A stretch of 64,000 bases of DNA from Paenibacillus sp. Marseille-Q4541 (GTDB taxonomy: Bacteria > Bacillota > Bacilli > Paenibacillales > Paenibacillaceae): contig NZ_JAGXCY010000024.1 of NCBI RefSeq assembly GCF_018310695.1, positions 1 to 64,000 on the forward strand, read 5' to 3'. Positions 1 through 7,689 of the stretch are shown piece by piece. The notes below the pieces were generated by a model that ran no database searches, had not been told where the DNA came from, and worked only from the letters and a program-made list of their open reading frames with translations. Within the stretch, counting starts at the first letter, position 1; every line of letters starts with the position of its first letter. The translations under genes and the position numbers were made by a program.

Positions 1-220
1 GAGTAAGACTAACAAAAACCAACTAATTGTAATATATATGTTAATTAAACTTACATATATTTAGGATTAATTAAATTATTATTGACATAAAGTCAATTTT
101 TATGTGAAAATACATATCAAATACAACAGAAACCCTACATAACTAACATGTATATAACATTAATTTTCGGACTTTAAACGATACATCCCGTTATCACTTC
201 AATCTAGGGAGGCGATTCTA
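1..220. other. AT-rich upstream region of the stand-alone ureF
   Basis: No coding sequence is visible. The region holds a GlnR/TnrA-type box at 39-55 (listed separately) and a perfect inverted repeat ATTGAC-ataaa-GTCAAT at 81-97. The left arm contains a TTGACA at 82-87 that could be a -35, but no good -10 lies 17 bases downstream. The ribosome site AGGGAGG lies just before 221. Any gene further upstream is outside the window. Confidence 0.5.
39..55. promoter_or_regulatory. GlnR/TnrA-type nitrogen box in front of ureF copy 1
   Basis: TGTTAATTAAACTTACA is an exact match to the Bacillus GlnR/TnrA consensus TGTNA-N7-TNACA. It lies about 166 bases before the first ureF start, so this isolated ureF is probably under the same nitrogen control as the urt and ure operons. 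Whether it activates or represses cannot be told because the promoter is not clear. Confidence 0.7.
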
Positions 221-919
221 TTGAACCGAGGAAATAAGCTGCTTGACTACGTAAAAATGCTTGATTCCTCACTTCAGGTAGGAGGATTTTCTCACTCCTT
301 CGGGCTCAAGTCGCAGATTGAGGAAGGAAAGATACGTACAGCCCAAGATATCCAGACTTTTATGCAGCTTGAACTTCACCCTAGTCTTGTCAGAATAGAG
401 GGCCTTGCCATCAAGGGAATCTATTCAGCTGTATCACAACAGGATTATTGGAGAATTGCACTCATTGATAAGATGATCCATGTACAGCGAAACCCGGTAA
501 ACAAACGAAGTTCCTCAAGAGCAATGGGAAAACGGCTATTAAAGTTATCCAAAGCCCTTCATCCATGGATGAACTTCGAACCACTTGAGAAGGCACTTGA
601 ACAGTACGATGCGGTCGGCTCCCTTCCTGTGGTACACGCTTGGATTAATTATCAGCTCGAGGCTCCTATCCATGACGCCGTTTCCGGCTACCTCCACGCC
701 GCTAAGGATGTTTGCTTTATCCACGTTAGACGCCTTCTTCATCTGGACCCCATAGAACTTGAACGCCTGCTCAGTACGCTGGGAGAGGAACTTGATCAGG
801 AGTGGAACAAAATAGACCTTTCGGATACTTCTGTATTCCAGCGCTCCCTCCTCTCCATTCAATCCCTAATCCCAGGATTCTACCTCCCCGAACCTGGAAT
901 AAAACAATCTAGAGCTTAA
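221..919 (+). CDS. ureF: Urease accessory protein UreF, stand-alone paralogue
   Basis: UreF works with UreD and UreG to deliver nickel and carbon dioxide to apo-urease in the cytoplasm. This 232-residue protein is plainly a paralogue of the UreF at 9492-10190, with the same length and shared blocks near the N-terminus (GGFSHS at about residues 22-27), in EGxIRT, and in MGKRLLKLS/A. The TTG start follows AGGGAGG at normal spacing. It is outside the urease operon, about 6 kb from ureA, with its own nitrogen box upstream and its own terminator downstream. It has drifted at usually conserved positions (LQVGG where operonic UreF has LPIGG; GLK where many UreF have GLE). It may serve the same urease, act under different conditions, or be a decaying duplicate. 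Confidence 0.88.
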   Translation: MNRGNKLLDYVKMLDSSLQVGGFSHSFGLKSQIEEGKIRTAQDIQTFMQLELHPSLVRIEGLAIKGIYSAVSQQDYWRIALIDKMIHVQRNPVNKRSSSRAMGKRLLKLSKALHPWMNFEPLEKALEQYDAVGSLPVVHAWINYQLEAPIHDAVSGYLHAAKDVCFIHVRRLLHLDPIELERLLSTLGEELDQEWNKIDLSDTSVFQRSLLSIQSLIPGFYLPEPGIKQSRA

Positions 920-966
920 CACCACTAACTACCCAAACGGGCAGCAAATGCCCTTCCCCCCACCTT

Positions 967-1003
967 AAAAGCACGTTGGCCATCTCATGCCAGCGTGCTT
1001 TTT
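967..1003 (+). terminator. Rho-independent terminator of ureF copy 1
   Basis: A 14-base-pair stem with one G-T pair (AAAAGCACGTTGGC paired with GCCAGCGTGCTTTT) and a short loop is followed by a T-run. It closes the single-gene ureF unit. Confidence 0.85.
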
Positions 1004-1058
1004 CATCATTTTTCAGCAATCTTGTCGGAAAAGAAAGACGTATGTAAGTTATTAATCA

Positions 1059-1087
1059 TTGTTAGATGACGTAAAAACGTATATAAT
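1059..1087 (+). promoter_or_regulatory. Sigma-A promoter of the PAS gene
   Basis: TTGTTA at 1059-1064 and TATAAT at 1082-1087 are separated by exactly 17 bases. The start codon of the PAS protein is about 90 bases downstream. A near but inexact nitrogen box (TGTTA at 1060-1064) overlaps it and is not counted as a site. Confidence 0.65.
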
Positions 1088-1179
1088 ATGAACATACTTT
1101 TTTTGGAAGAATTCATTAGACGTTTCATTTCTTTTTATTATTCAAACAAGAACGAATTTACGATAGGGAGAGACTGCCA

Positions 1180-1803
1180 TTGCCTGAAGCAAATCCACTT
1201 AGATTAGAAGATTCCTACCATCAATTTCGTTCAGGGACCGTGATGATTGATGAAGAAGGGACCATTCGTTCGTACAACCACAACTGGTTAGAAAAGATGA
1301 CAGGGCTTCTACCCTACCCAGCAGAAAGCTATTTAGGAATGAATTATTATACGATGCTTAGAGAAATACCGGGCACCTGCATACATAATACACAACTCAT
1401 TGTTCACAACCTACAAAAAGTATTACTTCAGCAAACAACAGGCTATGTGTGTGAAGTTGGTTCCATCACGGATGATGGTTACTCGTGGCTACGTCTAGAA
1501 GCCTCCTTGTATGAAACCTCACTTCAGCCCGATTTCAAAGGTCTGGTCATTTCACATTTTGACATCACTTCATTTAAACTAATGGAGACACATCTCAGCG
1601 ACGCTTCGTCTCAGATCAAGACTCTCCGAGGCATGCTACCCATATGCGCAGTGTGCAAACGAATCCGGGATGAGGAAGATGAATGGAATTCCGTCGAGAG
1701 TTTCATTGAGAAAAATACACACGCAGAGTTCACACACGACATTTGCCCTGATTGTATAAGGAGACTCTACCCTAAATATTCCGGATTTTTGGATGAACCT
1801 TAA
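1180..1803 (+). CDS. PAS-domain protein with C-terminal CxxC...CxxC module
   Basis: The 207-residue cytoplasmic protein has a PAS-like domain at about residues 14-130, with PAS/PAC-like features such as IDEEGTIRSYN and LVISHFDITSFK. A short helix and a C-terminal module, ICAVCKRIRDEEDEWNS...ICPDCIRRLYP, follow. This ICxxC-K-x-IR...CPxC-xxxLYP tail is known from many bacterial PAS and response-regulator proteins and looks like a small metal-binding or redox module; its function is not established. There is no kinase, GGDEF or DNA-binding domain. The TTG start follows an AGGGAGAG ribosome site. It converges on urtE and lies between the stand-alone ureF and the urea transporter, so a role in nitrogen sensing is possible but only inferred from position. 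Confidence 0.75.
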   Translation: MPEANPLRLEDSYHQFRSGTVMIDEEGTIRSYNHNWLEKMTGLLPYPAESYLGMNYYTMLREIPGTCIHNTQLIVHNLQKVLLQQTTGYVCEVGSITDDGYSWLRLEASLYETSLQPDFKGLVISHFDITSFKLMETHLSDASSQIKTLRGMLPICAVCKRIRDEEDEWNSVESFIEKNTHAEFTHDICPDCIRRLYPKYSGFLDEP

Positions 1804-1806
1804 ATA

Positions 1807-1844
1807 AGCAGCCCTCTTGTTCCTCGGAACACTGGAGAGCTGCT
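1807..1844. terminator. Hairpin between convergent PAS gene and urtE
   Basis: AGCAGCCCTC pairs with GAGAGCTGCT (one mismatch), with an inner GTTCC/GGAAC stem. There is no clear T-run on either strand, so it is a weak candidate for a bidirectional terminator. Confidence 0.35.
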
Positions 1845-1883
1845 ATGAAACAAACTTGCCCAAAGGTAGAACAACAACATTTT

Positions 1884-2579
1884 TCAAACCGTAAGATAAT
1901 GTTCAAAACTAGCAAAATCAAGTTCCTCTGGTTTTCCATGCATCGCAATAGCGCCTTTATCCATAACATAGATGTAATCCGCTACACTTCGAACAAATTC
2001 TTCGCTCTGCTCCACAAGTAAAATGCCCGTATCCCCCTGATTTTTAATCTGAATAATAACATCGCGGATATCATCTACAATGGAAGGCTGAATCCCTTCT
2101 GTCGGCTCATCCAACAGCAGCAACTTCGGTCTAGAGGCAAGTGCTCTGGCAATGGCCAGTTGCTGCTGCTGACCACCGCTTAAATCTCCACCTTGTCTTT
2201 TGAGCATAGTCTGCAGCACGGGAAACATTGCGAGTACGTCCTCTGGAAAACTTTTCGTTCCTTTGGGGGCCATTTCGAGTCCTAACACCAAATTTTCTTT
2301 GACACTCAGCTGAGGAAAGATATCCCTCCCTTGAGGCACATACCCGATCCCTGCGCGAGCGCGTTTCGCTGAATCCCATCTCGTCACTTCTTTACCATCC
2401 CAATAGATACTTCCGCCACGCACCTTGAGAATTCCCATAAGTGTGCGTAGGAGTGTGGATTTACCTACTCCATTACGACCCATTAAACATACGACCTGCC
2501 CCGGCTCCATATTAAAATGAACCTGACGAAGCACTATACTTTCCCCATATCCGGATTCAATCCCCTTCAGCGACAACAT
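1884..2579 (-). CDS. urtE: Urea ABC transporter ATP-binding protein UrtE
   Basis: This is the second ATPase of the branched-chain-amino-acid-type urea importer, similar in size and sequence to LivF. Visible motifs are Walker A GRNGVGKST, the signature LSGGQQQQLAIARAL, Walker B LLLLDEPTEGIQ, and the H-loop region replaced by LLVEQS, as is typical of LivF/UrtE proteins. The EGIQP motif after Walker B is characteristic of the family. The start is set at the ATG at 2579 because AAAAGGAGGGG lies just upstream; a longer frame to 2615 would place the ribosome site inside the gene. It overlaps the end of urtD by 23 bases and is the last gene of the operon. Confidence 0.9.
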   Translation of the reverse strand: MLSLKGIESGYGESIVLRQVHFNMEPGQVVCLMGRNGVGKSTLLRTLMGILKVRGGSIYWDGKEVTRWDSAKRARAGIGYVPQGRDIFPQLSVKENLVLGLEMAPKGTKSFPEDVLAMFPVLQTMLKRQGGDLSGGQQQQLAIARALASRPKLLLLDEPTEGIQPSIVDDIRDVIIQIKNQGDTGILLVEQSEEFVRSVADYIYVMDKGAIAMHGKPEELDFASFEHYLTV

Positions 2580-3369
2580 CACTTCCCCTCCTTTTCCCCA
2601 GATACACTTCGGCAACTACTGGATTCAACTGAACCTCCTGCATTGTCCCTTCTGTGAGCAACTTTCCTTCGTGCATGACCGTAACCTTTTCAGCATAATG
2701 TCTGACAAACTCCATATCATGTTCTACAATAACTACAGACCGTTTCTTGGCAATCTCCGTCAACAGAATTCCTGTCTTATCCGTCTCCTCATCTGTCATT
2801 CCAGCAACAGGTTCATCCAGCAACAGCACATCCGGTTCTTGAAGCAGAAGCATCCCAATTTCAAGCCACTGCTTTTCTCCATGGGACAAGGAACCCGCTC
2901 TGATGTCCAAACGATGCCCCAGACCAATCTGCTCCAGCACCTCTTCCATAGAACTCGTCACGCGGTCACTTCGCCGCTTTCGAAGGGCATGAAAAACATT
3001 TTTATTCGGATCCTGTGCAATTTCCAAATTCTCCAGCACCGTTAATCCCCCAAATACGGAAGGAGCTTGAAACTTACGGCCAATACCTAGTCTCGCAACC
3101 TGGTGTTCTTTCTTCCGAACAAGATCTGTCCCATCAGGAAGAAGCACCTGACCAGACAAAGGTTTTGTTTTGCCACAAATCACATCGAGCATCGTCGTTT
3201 TCCCCGCCCCATTAGGACCAATCAAGAAATGAAGTTCACGCTGCCTCAAAGATAAATTCATCCCGCGAACAGCTACAAAGCCCGAGAACGAAACAGTGAC
3301 ATCCCGAACCATCAGCACAGTCTGTTCACTAAGAGGTGGCTTGTTTACGTTTACGGACAGACTTCCCAT
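2557..3369 (-). CDS. urtD: Urea ABC transporter ATP-binding protein UrtD
   Basis: This is the first ATPase of the urea importer, LivG-like. Motifs are Walker A GPNGAGKTT, the signature LSHGEKQWLEIGMLL (the LSHG variant seen in UrtD/LivG relatives), Walker B VLLLDEPVAGMT, and the switch region VIVEHDMEFVR. The start at 3369 (ATG) is chosen because AAGGAGGT lies 8 bases upstream; a GTG nine bases earlier is part of that ribosome site. It overlaps urtC by 41 bases and urtE by 23 bases, which points to tight translational coupling. About 270 residues. Confidence 0.9.
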   Translation of the reverse strand: MGSLSVNVNKPPLSEQTVLMVRDVTVSFSGFVAVRGMNLSLRQRELHFLIGPNGAGKTTMLDVICGKTKPLSGQVLLPDGTDLVRKKEHQVARLGIGRKFQAPSVFGGLTVLENLEIAQDPNKNVFHALRKRRSDRVTSSMEEVLEQIGLGHRLDIRAGSLSHGEKQWLEIGMLLLQEPDVLLLDEPVAGMTDEETDKTGILLTEIAKKRSVVIVEHDMEFVRHYAEKVTVMHEGKLLTEGTMQEVQLNPVVAEVYLGKRRGSDVVAEGD

Positions 3370-4423
3370 CAGGCACACCTCCTTTTTTCCTCCACATTCC
3401 CGTTACACTTTGGTACACACCAACAAGACCTCTCGGCATAAACAACACAATGGAGACGAACAACCCACCCATTACAAAGAGCCAACCTTCTGGATATGCT
3501 TCGCTGATTCCTGTTTTTGCCGCGTTCAGCACCACAGCACCTATAACTGCACCAACCAGCGTACCCCGTCCTCCAAGCGCAACCCATAGCACCATTTCAA
3601 TAGATGGAACAATTCCCATCATAGACGGAGAAATGATACCGACCTGAAGAACAAACAACATACCTGCTATCCCCGCAAGGGCACCAGACAAGGTAAAAGC
3701 TATTGTTTTGTACCAAGCAGGATCATATCCCAAAAAACGAACCCTGTTTTCCCCATCCCTCGCCGCTTCAAGTACTTGCCCAAAACGACTGCGCACGACC
3801 CATCTGCAGAAAATATAGGCCAAAACCAGAATAAGAAGCGTTACATAATAGAGCATAATGGTTGTTCCAGGCTCGTGAAGCTGCATACCAAAAATTTGAT
3901 TATAGCCTGTTAACCCATTTGTCCCCCCAGTCCATTCCTGTTTACCAATAAACAAAGTCACGACGATCATGACAAGAGCTTGCGTTAAAATCGTGAAATA
4001 AACACCTGTAATTCGATTACGGAAGGTAAAAAATCCGAGCAAGAAAGCTAACAGCGCAGGCAGCACAATCCCCAGCAAAAGTGCTACAAGAAAAGATCGA
4101 AAAGGCTCCCAAAACCAAGGAAGTTCTGTTACACTGTTCCACACCATAAAATCAGGCAATGCCGCACCACTGGCTTGCAGCTTCAGGTACATAGCCATAG
4201 CGTATGCTCCGAGCCCAAAAAACACACCGTGCCCCAGACTGAGCACACCTCCGTAACCCCATATCAGATCAAGTCCTATCGCCAAAATGGCGAAAGCAAG
4301 AAATTTTGCTAGTAAACTCAACCTAAATTCTGTCGATACAAGCGGAGCAAGACTCATAAGAATAAGCACCACTCCCCAAGCGATCCGCTGTCCCCGTGTT
4401 CCCAACTTGTTAAACAATGGCAT
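3329..4423 (-). CDS. urtC: Urea ABC transporter permease UrtC
   Basis: This is one of the two membrane permeases of the urea importer (LivM-like, 364 residues). It is strongly hydrophobic with about 8-10 membrane segments. The conserved GYGGVLSLGHGVFFGLGAYAM block sits near residue 55, and the GENRVRFLGYD cytoplasmic loop (the coupling region) sits near residue 225. The basic C-terminal tail (RKRKQ) is cytoplasmic. It follows urtB by 13 bases, with its own GAGGGGGAG ribosome site. Confidence 0.92.
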   Translation of the reverse strand: MPLFNKLGTRGQRIAWGVVLILMSLAPLVSTEFRLSLLAKFLAFAILAIGLDLIWGYGGVLSLGHGVFFGLGAYAMAMYLKLQASGAALPDFMVWNSVTELPWFWEPFRSFLVALLLGIVLPALLAFLLGFFTFRNRITGVYFTILTQALVMIVVTLFIGKQEWTGGTNGLTGYNQIFGMQLHEPGTTIMLYYVTLLILVLAYIFCRWVVRSRFGQVLEAARDGENRVRFLGYDPAWYKTIAFTLSGALAGIAGMLFVLQVGIISPSMMGIVPSIEMVLWVALGGRGTLVGAVIGAVVLNAAKTGISEAYPEGWLFVMGGLFVSIVLFMPRGLVGVYQSVTGMWRKKGGVPDGKSVRKRKQATS

Positions 4424-4436
4424 CCTTACTCCCCCT

Positions 4437-5342
4437 CTAGTCTAAACTCCGTGAACGAAGTGCAACGAGCCCTCTTGGTTTCCACTGAAGGAAAGCAACA
4501 ATGCAAGCAAAAACTAACACTTTACCAATCGATGCACTCGTATACGTCTCAAATAACGTATTAAATATGCCGATTCCAAGCGCCCCCGTAACCGTGCCAA
4601 TAAGCTTACCCACACCACCTAGAACAACGACCATGAATGCATCTACGATGTAATACGTCCCAATAGACGGACCAATAGGTCCGAGCAAAGTAAGCGCACA
4701 TCCTGCCACCCCGGCAATACCGGAACCGATCGCAAAGGTCATTCCGTCAACACGACGAGTGGATATGCCAAGACATCCTGCCATATTTCTATTCTGCATG
4801 ACTGCTCGCATCCGGCGGCCCGCTGATGTCTTGTAGATGTAGATATACATCAGTGTGAGCACGACGGCGACCAGCAAAATAATGAACAACCTTGTATAAG
4901 GCAGCGTAATTCCTTCCGTTACCATTAACCCTCCATTCAGCCAAGTTGGACTGGTAACCCCGACATTCGGGGCACCAAAAATTGTTCTTGCCAGCTGCTG
5001 TAAAATCATACCCACACCCCAAGTAGCGAGTAGGCTATCAAGAGGTCTCCCGTACAAATGACGGATAAGAAGCACCTCAAGCAACCAGCCGATCCCAGCA
5101 GCAATAAGGAAAGCAACGGGTAACGCCACAAGAAAGTACGCACTAAACCAAGATGTTGGCATGTATGAAACGAATAAATTCTGGGTGACATAAGTCGCGT
5201 AGGCACCAATCATAATCATCTCACCATGCGCCATATTGATAATATTCATCAGTCCAAAGGTAACGGCCAGGCCGAGTGCAATCAGAAGTAAAATCGAACT
5301 TACACTCAGCCCGTTAAAGGCTTGTAGTAAAAACATGTCCAT
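4437..5342 (-). CDS. urtB: Urea ABC transporter permease UrtB
   Basis: This is the second permease subunit of the urea importer (LivH-like, 301 residues), with about 8 membrane segments. The family blocks LGLAVTFGLMNIINMAHGE (N-terminal third) and MRAVMQNRNMAGCLGIST (coupling loop) are both clear. The Q in AVMQNR, where branched-chain amino-acid permeases usually carry other residues, is typical of UrtB. A GGGAGG ribosome site lies 11 bases before the ATG. It sits between the binding protein gene and urtC. Confidence 0.92.
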   Translation of the reverse strand: MDMFLLQAFNGLSVSSILLLIALGLAVTFGLMNIINMAHGEMIMIGAYATYVTQNLFVSYMPTSWFSAYFLVALPVAFLIAAGIGWLLEVLLIRHLYGRPLDSLLATWGVGMILQQLARTIFGAPNVGVTSPTWLNGGLMVTEGITLPYTRLFIILLVAVVLTLMYIYIYKTSAGRRMRAVMQNRNMAGCLGISTRRVDGMTFAIGSGIAGVAGCALTLLGPIGPSIGTYYIVDAFMVVVLGGVGKLIGTVTGALGIGIFNTLFETYTSASIGKVLVFACIVAFLQWKPRGLVALRSRSLD

Positions 5343-5388
5343 GGATCATGCCGCCTCCCTTCAAGTTCTTTTATATAGAAGAAACAAG

Positions 5389-6645
5389 TTATTTTGCGCT
5401 AAGCGATTTACCCCACTCATAGGTTTCAAGATATGGGTCTGGTTTCACAGGTTCACCTGAGTTCCAGAGTTCTTTGAATTGCCCATCTGTTTGAACCTCG
5501 CCAATGCGCACCGTTTTGTAAATATGCTGATTGTCTCCATCAATAGTCACTTTACCGCTTGGTGCATCAAACTCAATTCCTTTGGCAGCTTCTTTTACTT
5601 TGGCGACATCAGTTGATCCAGCCTTTTCAACAGCTGCCTTCCACAAGTAAACCGCTGTGTATCCCGCCTCAATTGGATCAGCAGTCACTCGATCTGCGCC
5701 GTATTTCGCTTTATAGGCCTCAGTGAACTTTACGTTCTCCGGCGTATCTGTCGTTTGATAGTAGTTCCAAGCCGCTAAATGTCCTTCCAGGACATCCGCA
5801 CCAATGCCTCGAATCTCCTCTTCCGCTACACTGACGGATAACGTCGTTAGGTCTTTTGAAGTAATCCCCGCGTCTTTCAGTTGTTTGAAGAAGGCAACGT
5901 TGCTATCTCCATTCAGCGTGTTATAAACAATGTCCGGTTTTGCAGCTTTAATTTTACTAATGATGGTACTGTAGTCGGTATGCCCAAGTGGAGTGTACTC
6001 CTCACCAACCACTTCGCCACCCTCCGCTTGAAGCTGAGCACGAATGACTTTGTTTGCCGTTTTAGGGAAGACGTAATCCGACCCTAACAAGAAAAATTTC
6101 TTCCCACGATTCTCGATCAACCAACTTACAGAAGGGACAATCTGCTGATTCGTCGTGGCTCCAGTGTAGAAAATGTTCGGCGAAGCTTCGAGCCCTTCAT
6201 ATTGTACTGGGTAGAACAAGAGTCCGTTGTTTTGTTCAAAAACAGGCAGCATCGCTTTACGACTTGCCGATGTCCAACCCCCAAACACAGCAGCCACTTT
6301 ATCTTGCTGTAGTAATTTCCCTGCTTTTTCTGCAAAAGTCGGCCAATCCGAAGCTCCATCTTCAATGACAGGCTCGATTTGTTTTCCAAGCACCCCGCCG
6401 GCTGCATTAATTTCTTCAATGGCGAGCATTTCCGCATCTTTTACAGACACTTCACTAATGGACATGGTTCCGCTGAGCGAATGCAATATCCCTACTTTAA
6501 TTATTCCCTCGCTAGAGGCTTCCACCGTGCCGCCCCCATTCGCAGGCTGAGCTGCCGGATTCTCTCCTCCAGATACACATCCAGATAACATCACCACACC
6601 CGTTAACAACACCGGAAACAATTTACCGAACTTTCGCTTCAACAT
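5389..6645 (-). CDS. urtA: Urea-binding lipoprotein UrtA
   Basis: This is the extracellular substrate-binding protein of the urea importer, tethered to the membrane by lipid. The N-terminus MLKRKFGKLF with a hydrophobic stretch ends in the lipobox LSGC, followed by a low-complexity linker rich in G, A, N and S. The mature part is a periplasmic-binding-fold protein of the type-I (LivJ/AmiC) group: IKVGILHSLSGTMSISE, INAAGGVLGK and VAAVFGGWTSASRKAMLPV are standard UrtA features. The start at 6645 is chosen for the AAGGGG site upstream; a TTG 18 bases earlier is less likely. It is the first gene of urtABCDE and diverges from ureA. Confidence 0.93.
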   Translation of the reverse strand: MLKRKFGKLFPVLLTGVVMLSGCVSGGENPAAQPANGGGTVEASSEGIIKVGILHSLSGTMSISEVSVKDAEMLAIEEINAAGGVLGKQIEPVIEDGASDWPTFAEKAGKLLQQDKVAAVFGGWTSASRKAMLPVFEQNNGLLFYPVQYEGLEASPNIFYTGATTNQQIVPSVSWLIENRGKKFFLLGSDYVFPKTANKVIRAQLQAEGGEVVGEEYTPLGHTDYSTIISKIKAAKPDIVYNTLNGDSNVAFFKQLKDAGITSKDLTTLSVSVAEEEIRGIGADVLEGHLAAWNYYQTTDTPENVKFTEAYKAKYGADRVTADPIEAGYTAVYLWKAAVEKAGSTDVAKVKEAAKGIEFDAPSGKVTIDGDNQHIYKTVRIGEVQTDGQFKELWNSGEPVKPDPYLETYEWGKSLSAK

Positions 6646-6722
6646 GAACTCCATCCCCTTCAATAGGTTAGTCGAATCCGAACATTTCTTATATATTTTT
6701 CCATAAATGTTTGGTGTCTCAC

Positions 6723-6752
6723 ATTATAGAGGGATAAAATCCTTTATGTCAA
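6723..6752 (-). promoter_or_regulatory. Promoter of the urtABCDE operon
   Basis: On the minus strand TTGACA (6747-6752) is followed 18 bases later by TATAAT (6723-6728), a near-consensus sigma-A promoter about 80 bases before urtA. The -35 lies inside the nitrogen box at 6747-6763, the arrangement expected for repression by GlnR or TnrA. Confidence 0.8.
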
Positions 6753-6763
6753 TATACCTTACA
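6747..6763. promoter_or_regulatory. GlnR/TnrA-type box over the urt -35
   Basis: TGTCAATATACCTTACA matches TGTNA-N7-TNACA exactly. It overlaps the -35 element of the urtA promoter. Known biology: GlnR binds such sites under nitrogen excess in Bacillus. Confidence 0.8.
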
Positions 6764-6840
6764 TAATTTTATTCCATGCCCAGTCACATGATGCATATTG
6801 ACAAAAAACAAGAACATTGTTGACAATATGTTCAAATCTG

Positions 6841-6857
6841 TGTGAGTATATTTTACA
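6841..6857. promoter_or_regulatory. GlnR/TnrA-type box upstream of ureA
   Basis: TGTGAGTATATTTTACA matches TGTNA-N7-TNACA exactly. It lies about 80 bases before ureA. Candidate -10 elements (TAGATT at 6887 or TATGAT at 6896) put the box centre roughly 50-60 bases before transcription start, a spacing typical of TnrA activation. The true start site is not visible from sequence. Confidence 0.75.
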
Positions 6858-6937
6858 TAAATAATTACTTAAAATAGGTTTTTGATTAGATTATGTATGA
6901 TAAAACATAGAAATAAGCGCTGAAAGGTTGAATTCAT

Positions 6938-7240
6938 GTGCACTGGACTGAAGAAGAAAAAGATAAATTACTCGTTACCGTAGCAGCGAACTTGGCAAGA
7001 GAACGTAAAGCTAGAGGACTCAAACTCAATGTCCCTGAAGCAATTGCAATCCTTACCTCAGAAGTGATGGAAAGAGCACGAGACGGTATGACAGTTGCAG
7101 AACTCATGCGCTATGGAGGTACCGTTTTAACGAAGGAAGATTGTATGGAAGGGATATCAGAAATGATTCCAGAGGTACAGGTAGAAGCCACTTTCCCGGA
7201 TGGAACAAAGCTTGTCACCATTCATGAACCGATCCGTTAG
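6938..7240 (+). CDS. ureA: Urease gamma subunit UreA
   Basis: This is the small (100-residue) structural subunit of cytoplasmic nickel urease, which hydrolyses urea to ammonia and carbamate. The sequence is typical: HWTEEEKDKLLV at the start, LARERKARGLKLNVPEAIA, MSYG-like YGGTVLT, and EVQVEATFPDGTKLVTIHEPI at the end. The GTG start follows GAAAGG. An ATG three bases upstream is in another frame. It is the first gene of the urease operon and is followed by ureB after 59 bases. Confidence 0.96.
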   Translation: MHWTEEEKDKLLVTVAANLARERKARGLKLNVPEAIAILTSEVMERARDGMTVAELMRYGGTVLTKEDCMEGISEMIPEVQVEATFPDGTKLVTIHEPIR

Positions 7241-7299
7241 GATTACTATAGCCTCTACCAACGAACGTATATTTACGAAGAAGAAAGCAGGGATTGCTA

Positions 7300-7689
7300 A
7301 TGATACCAGGAGAATATCGATTAAAGCAGGATGATATTATTTGTCACCCTGATCGGGAGACGATCCAGCTGACAATCGTGAACCGGGGCGATAGACCTGT
7401 TCAGATCGGATCTCATGTCCATTTCTACGAAGTAAATGCACAGCTTGATTTTGACCGCAGCAAAGCTTACGGCACAAGGCTACACATTCCTGCCGGAACA
7501 GCTGTCCGCTTTGAACCCGGAGAAGAAAAGCCAGTCGAACTAACAACCTTTGGGGGCAAACGTAAAATTGTTGGATTTAACAATTTGACAAACGGTACGT
7601 TGGATCAACCCCCTGACCTGCAGAAGCTCAAAAATTTTCTTGAACTTTATGCTGGCACTGAACCTAAGGACGATGGTGAACCAACATGA
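7300..7689 (+). CDS. ureB: Urease beta subunit UreB
   Basis: This is the second structural subunit of urease (129 residues), all beta-fold. Family features are IPGEY near the start, NRGDRPVQIGSHVHFYEVN, the LDFDR segment, RLHIPAGTAVRFEPGE, and GKRKIVGFNNLTNG. The ATG at 7300 is preferred over a TTG six bases earlier because AGCAGGGA lies upstream. Its stop codon overlaps the ureC start (ATGA), indicating coupled translation. Confidence 0.96.
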   Translation: MIPGEYRLKQDDIICHPDRETIQLTIVNRGDRPVQIGSHVHFYEVNAQLDFDRSKAYGTRLHIPAGTAVRFEPGEEKPVELTTFGGKRKIVGFNNLTNGTLDQPPDLQKLKNFLELYAGTEPKDDGEPT

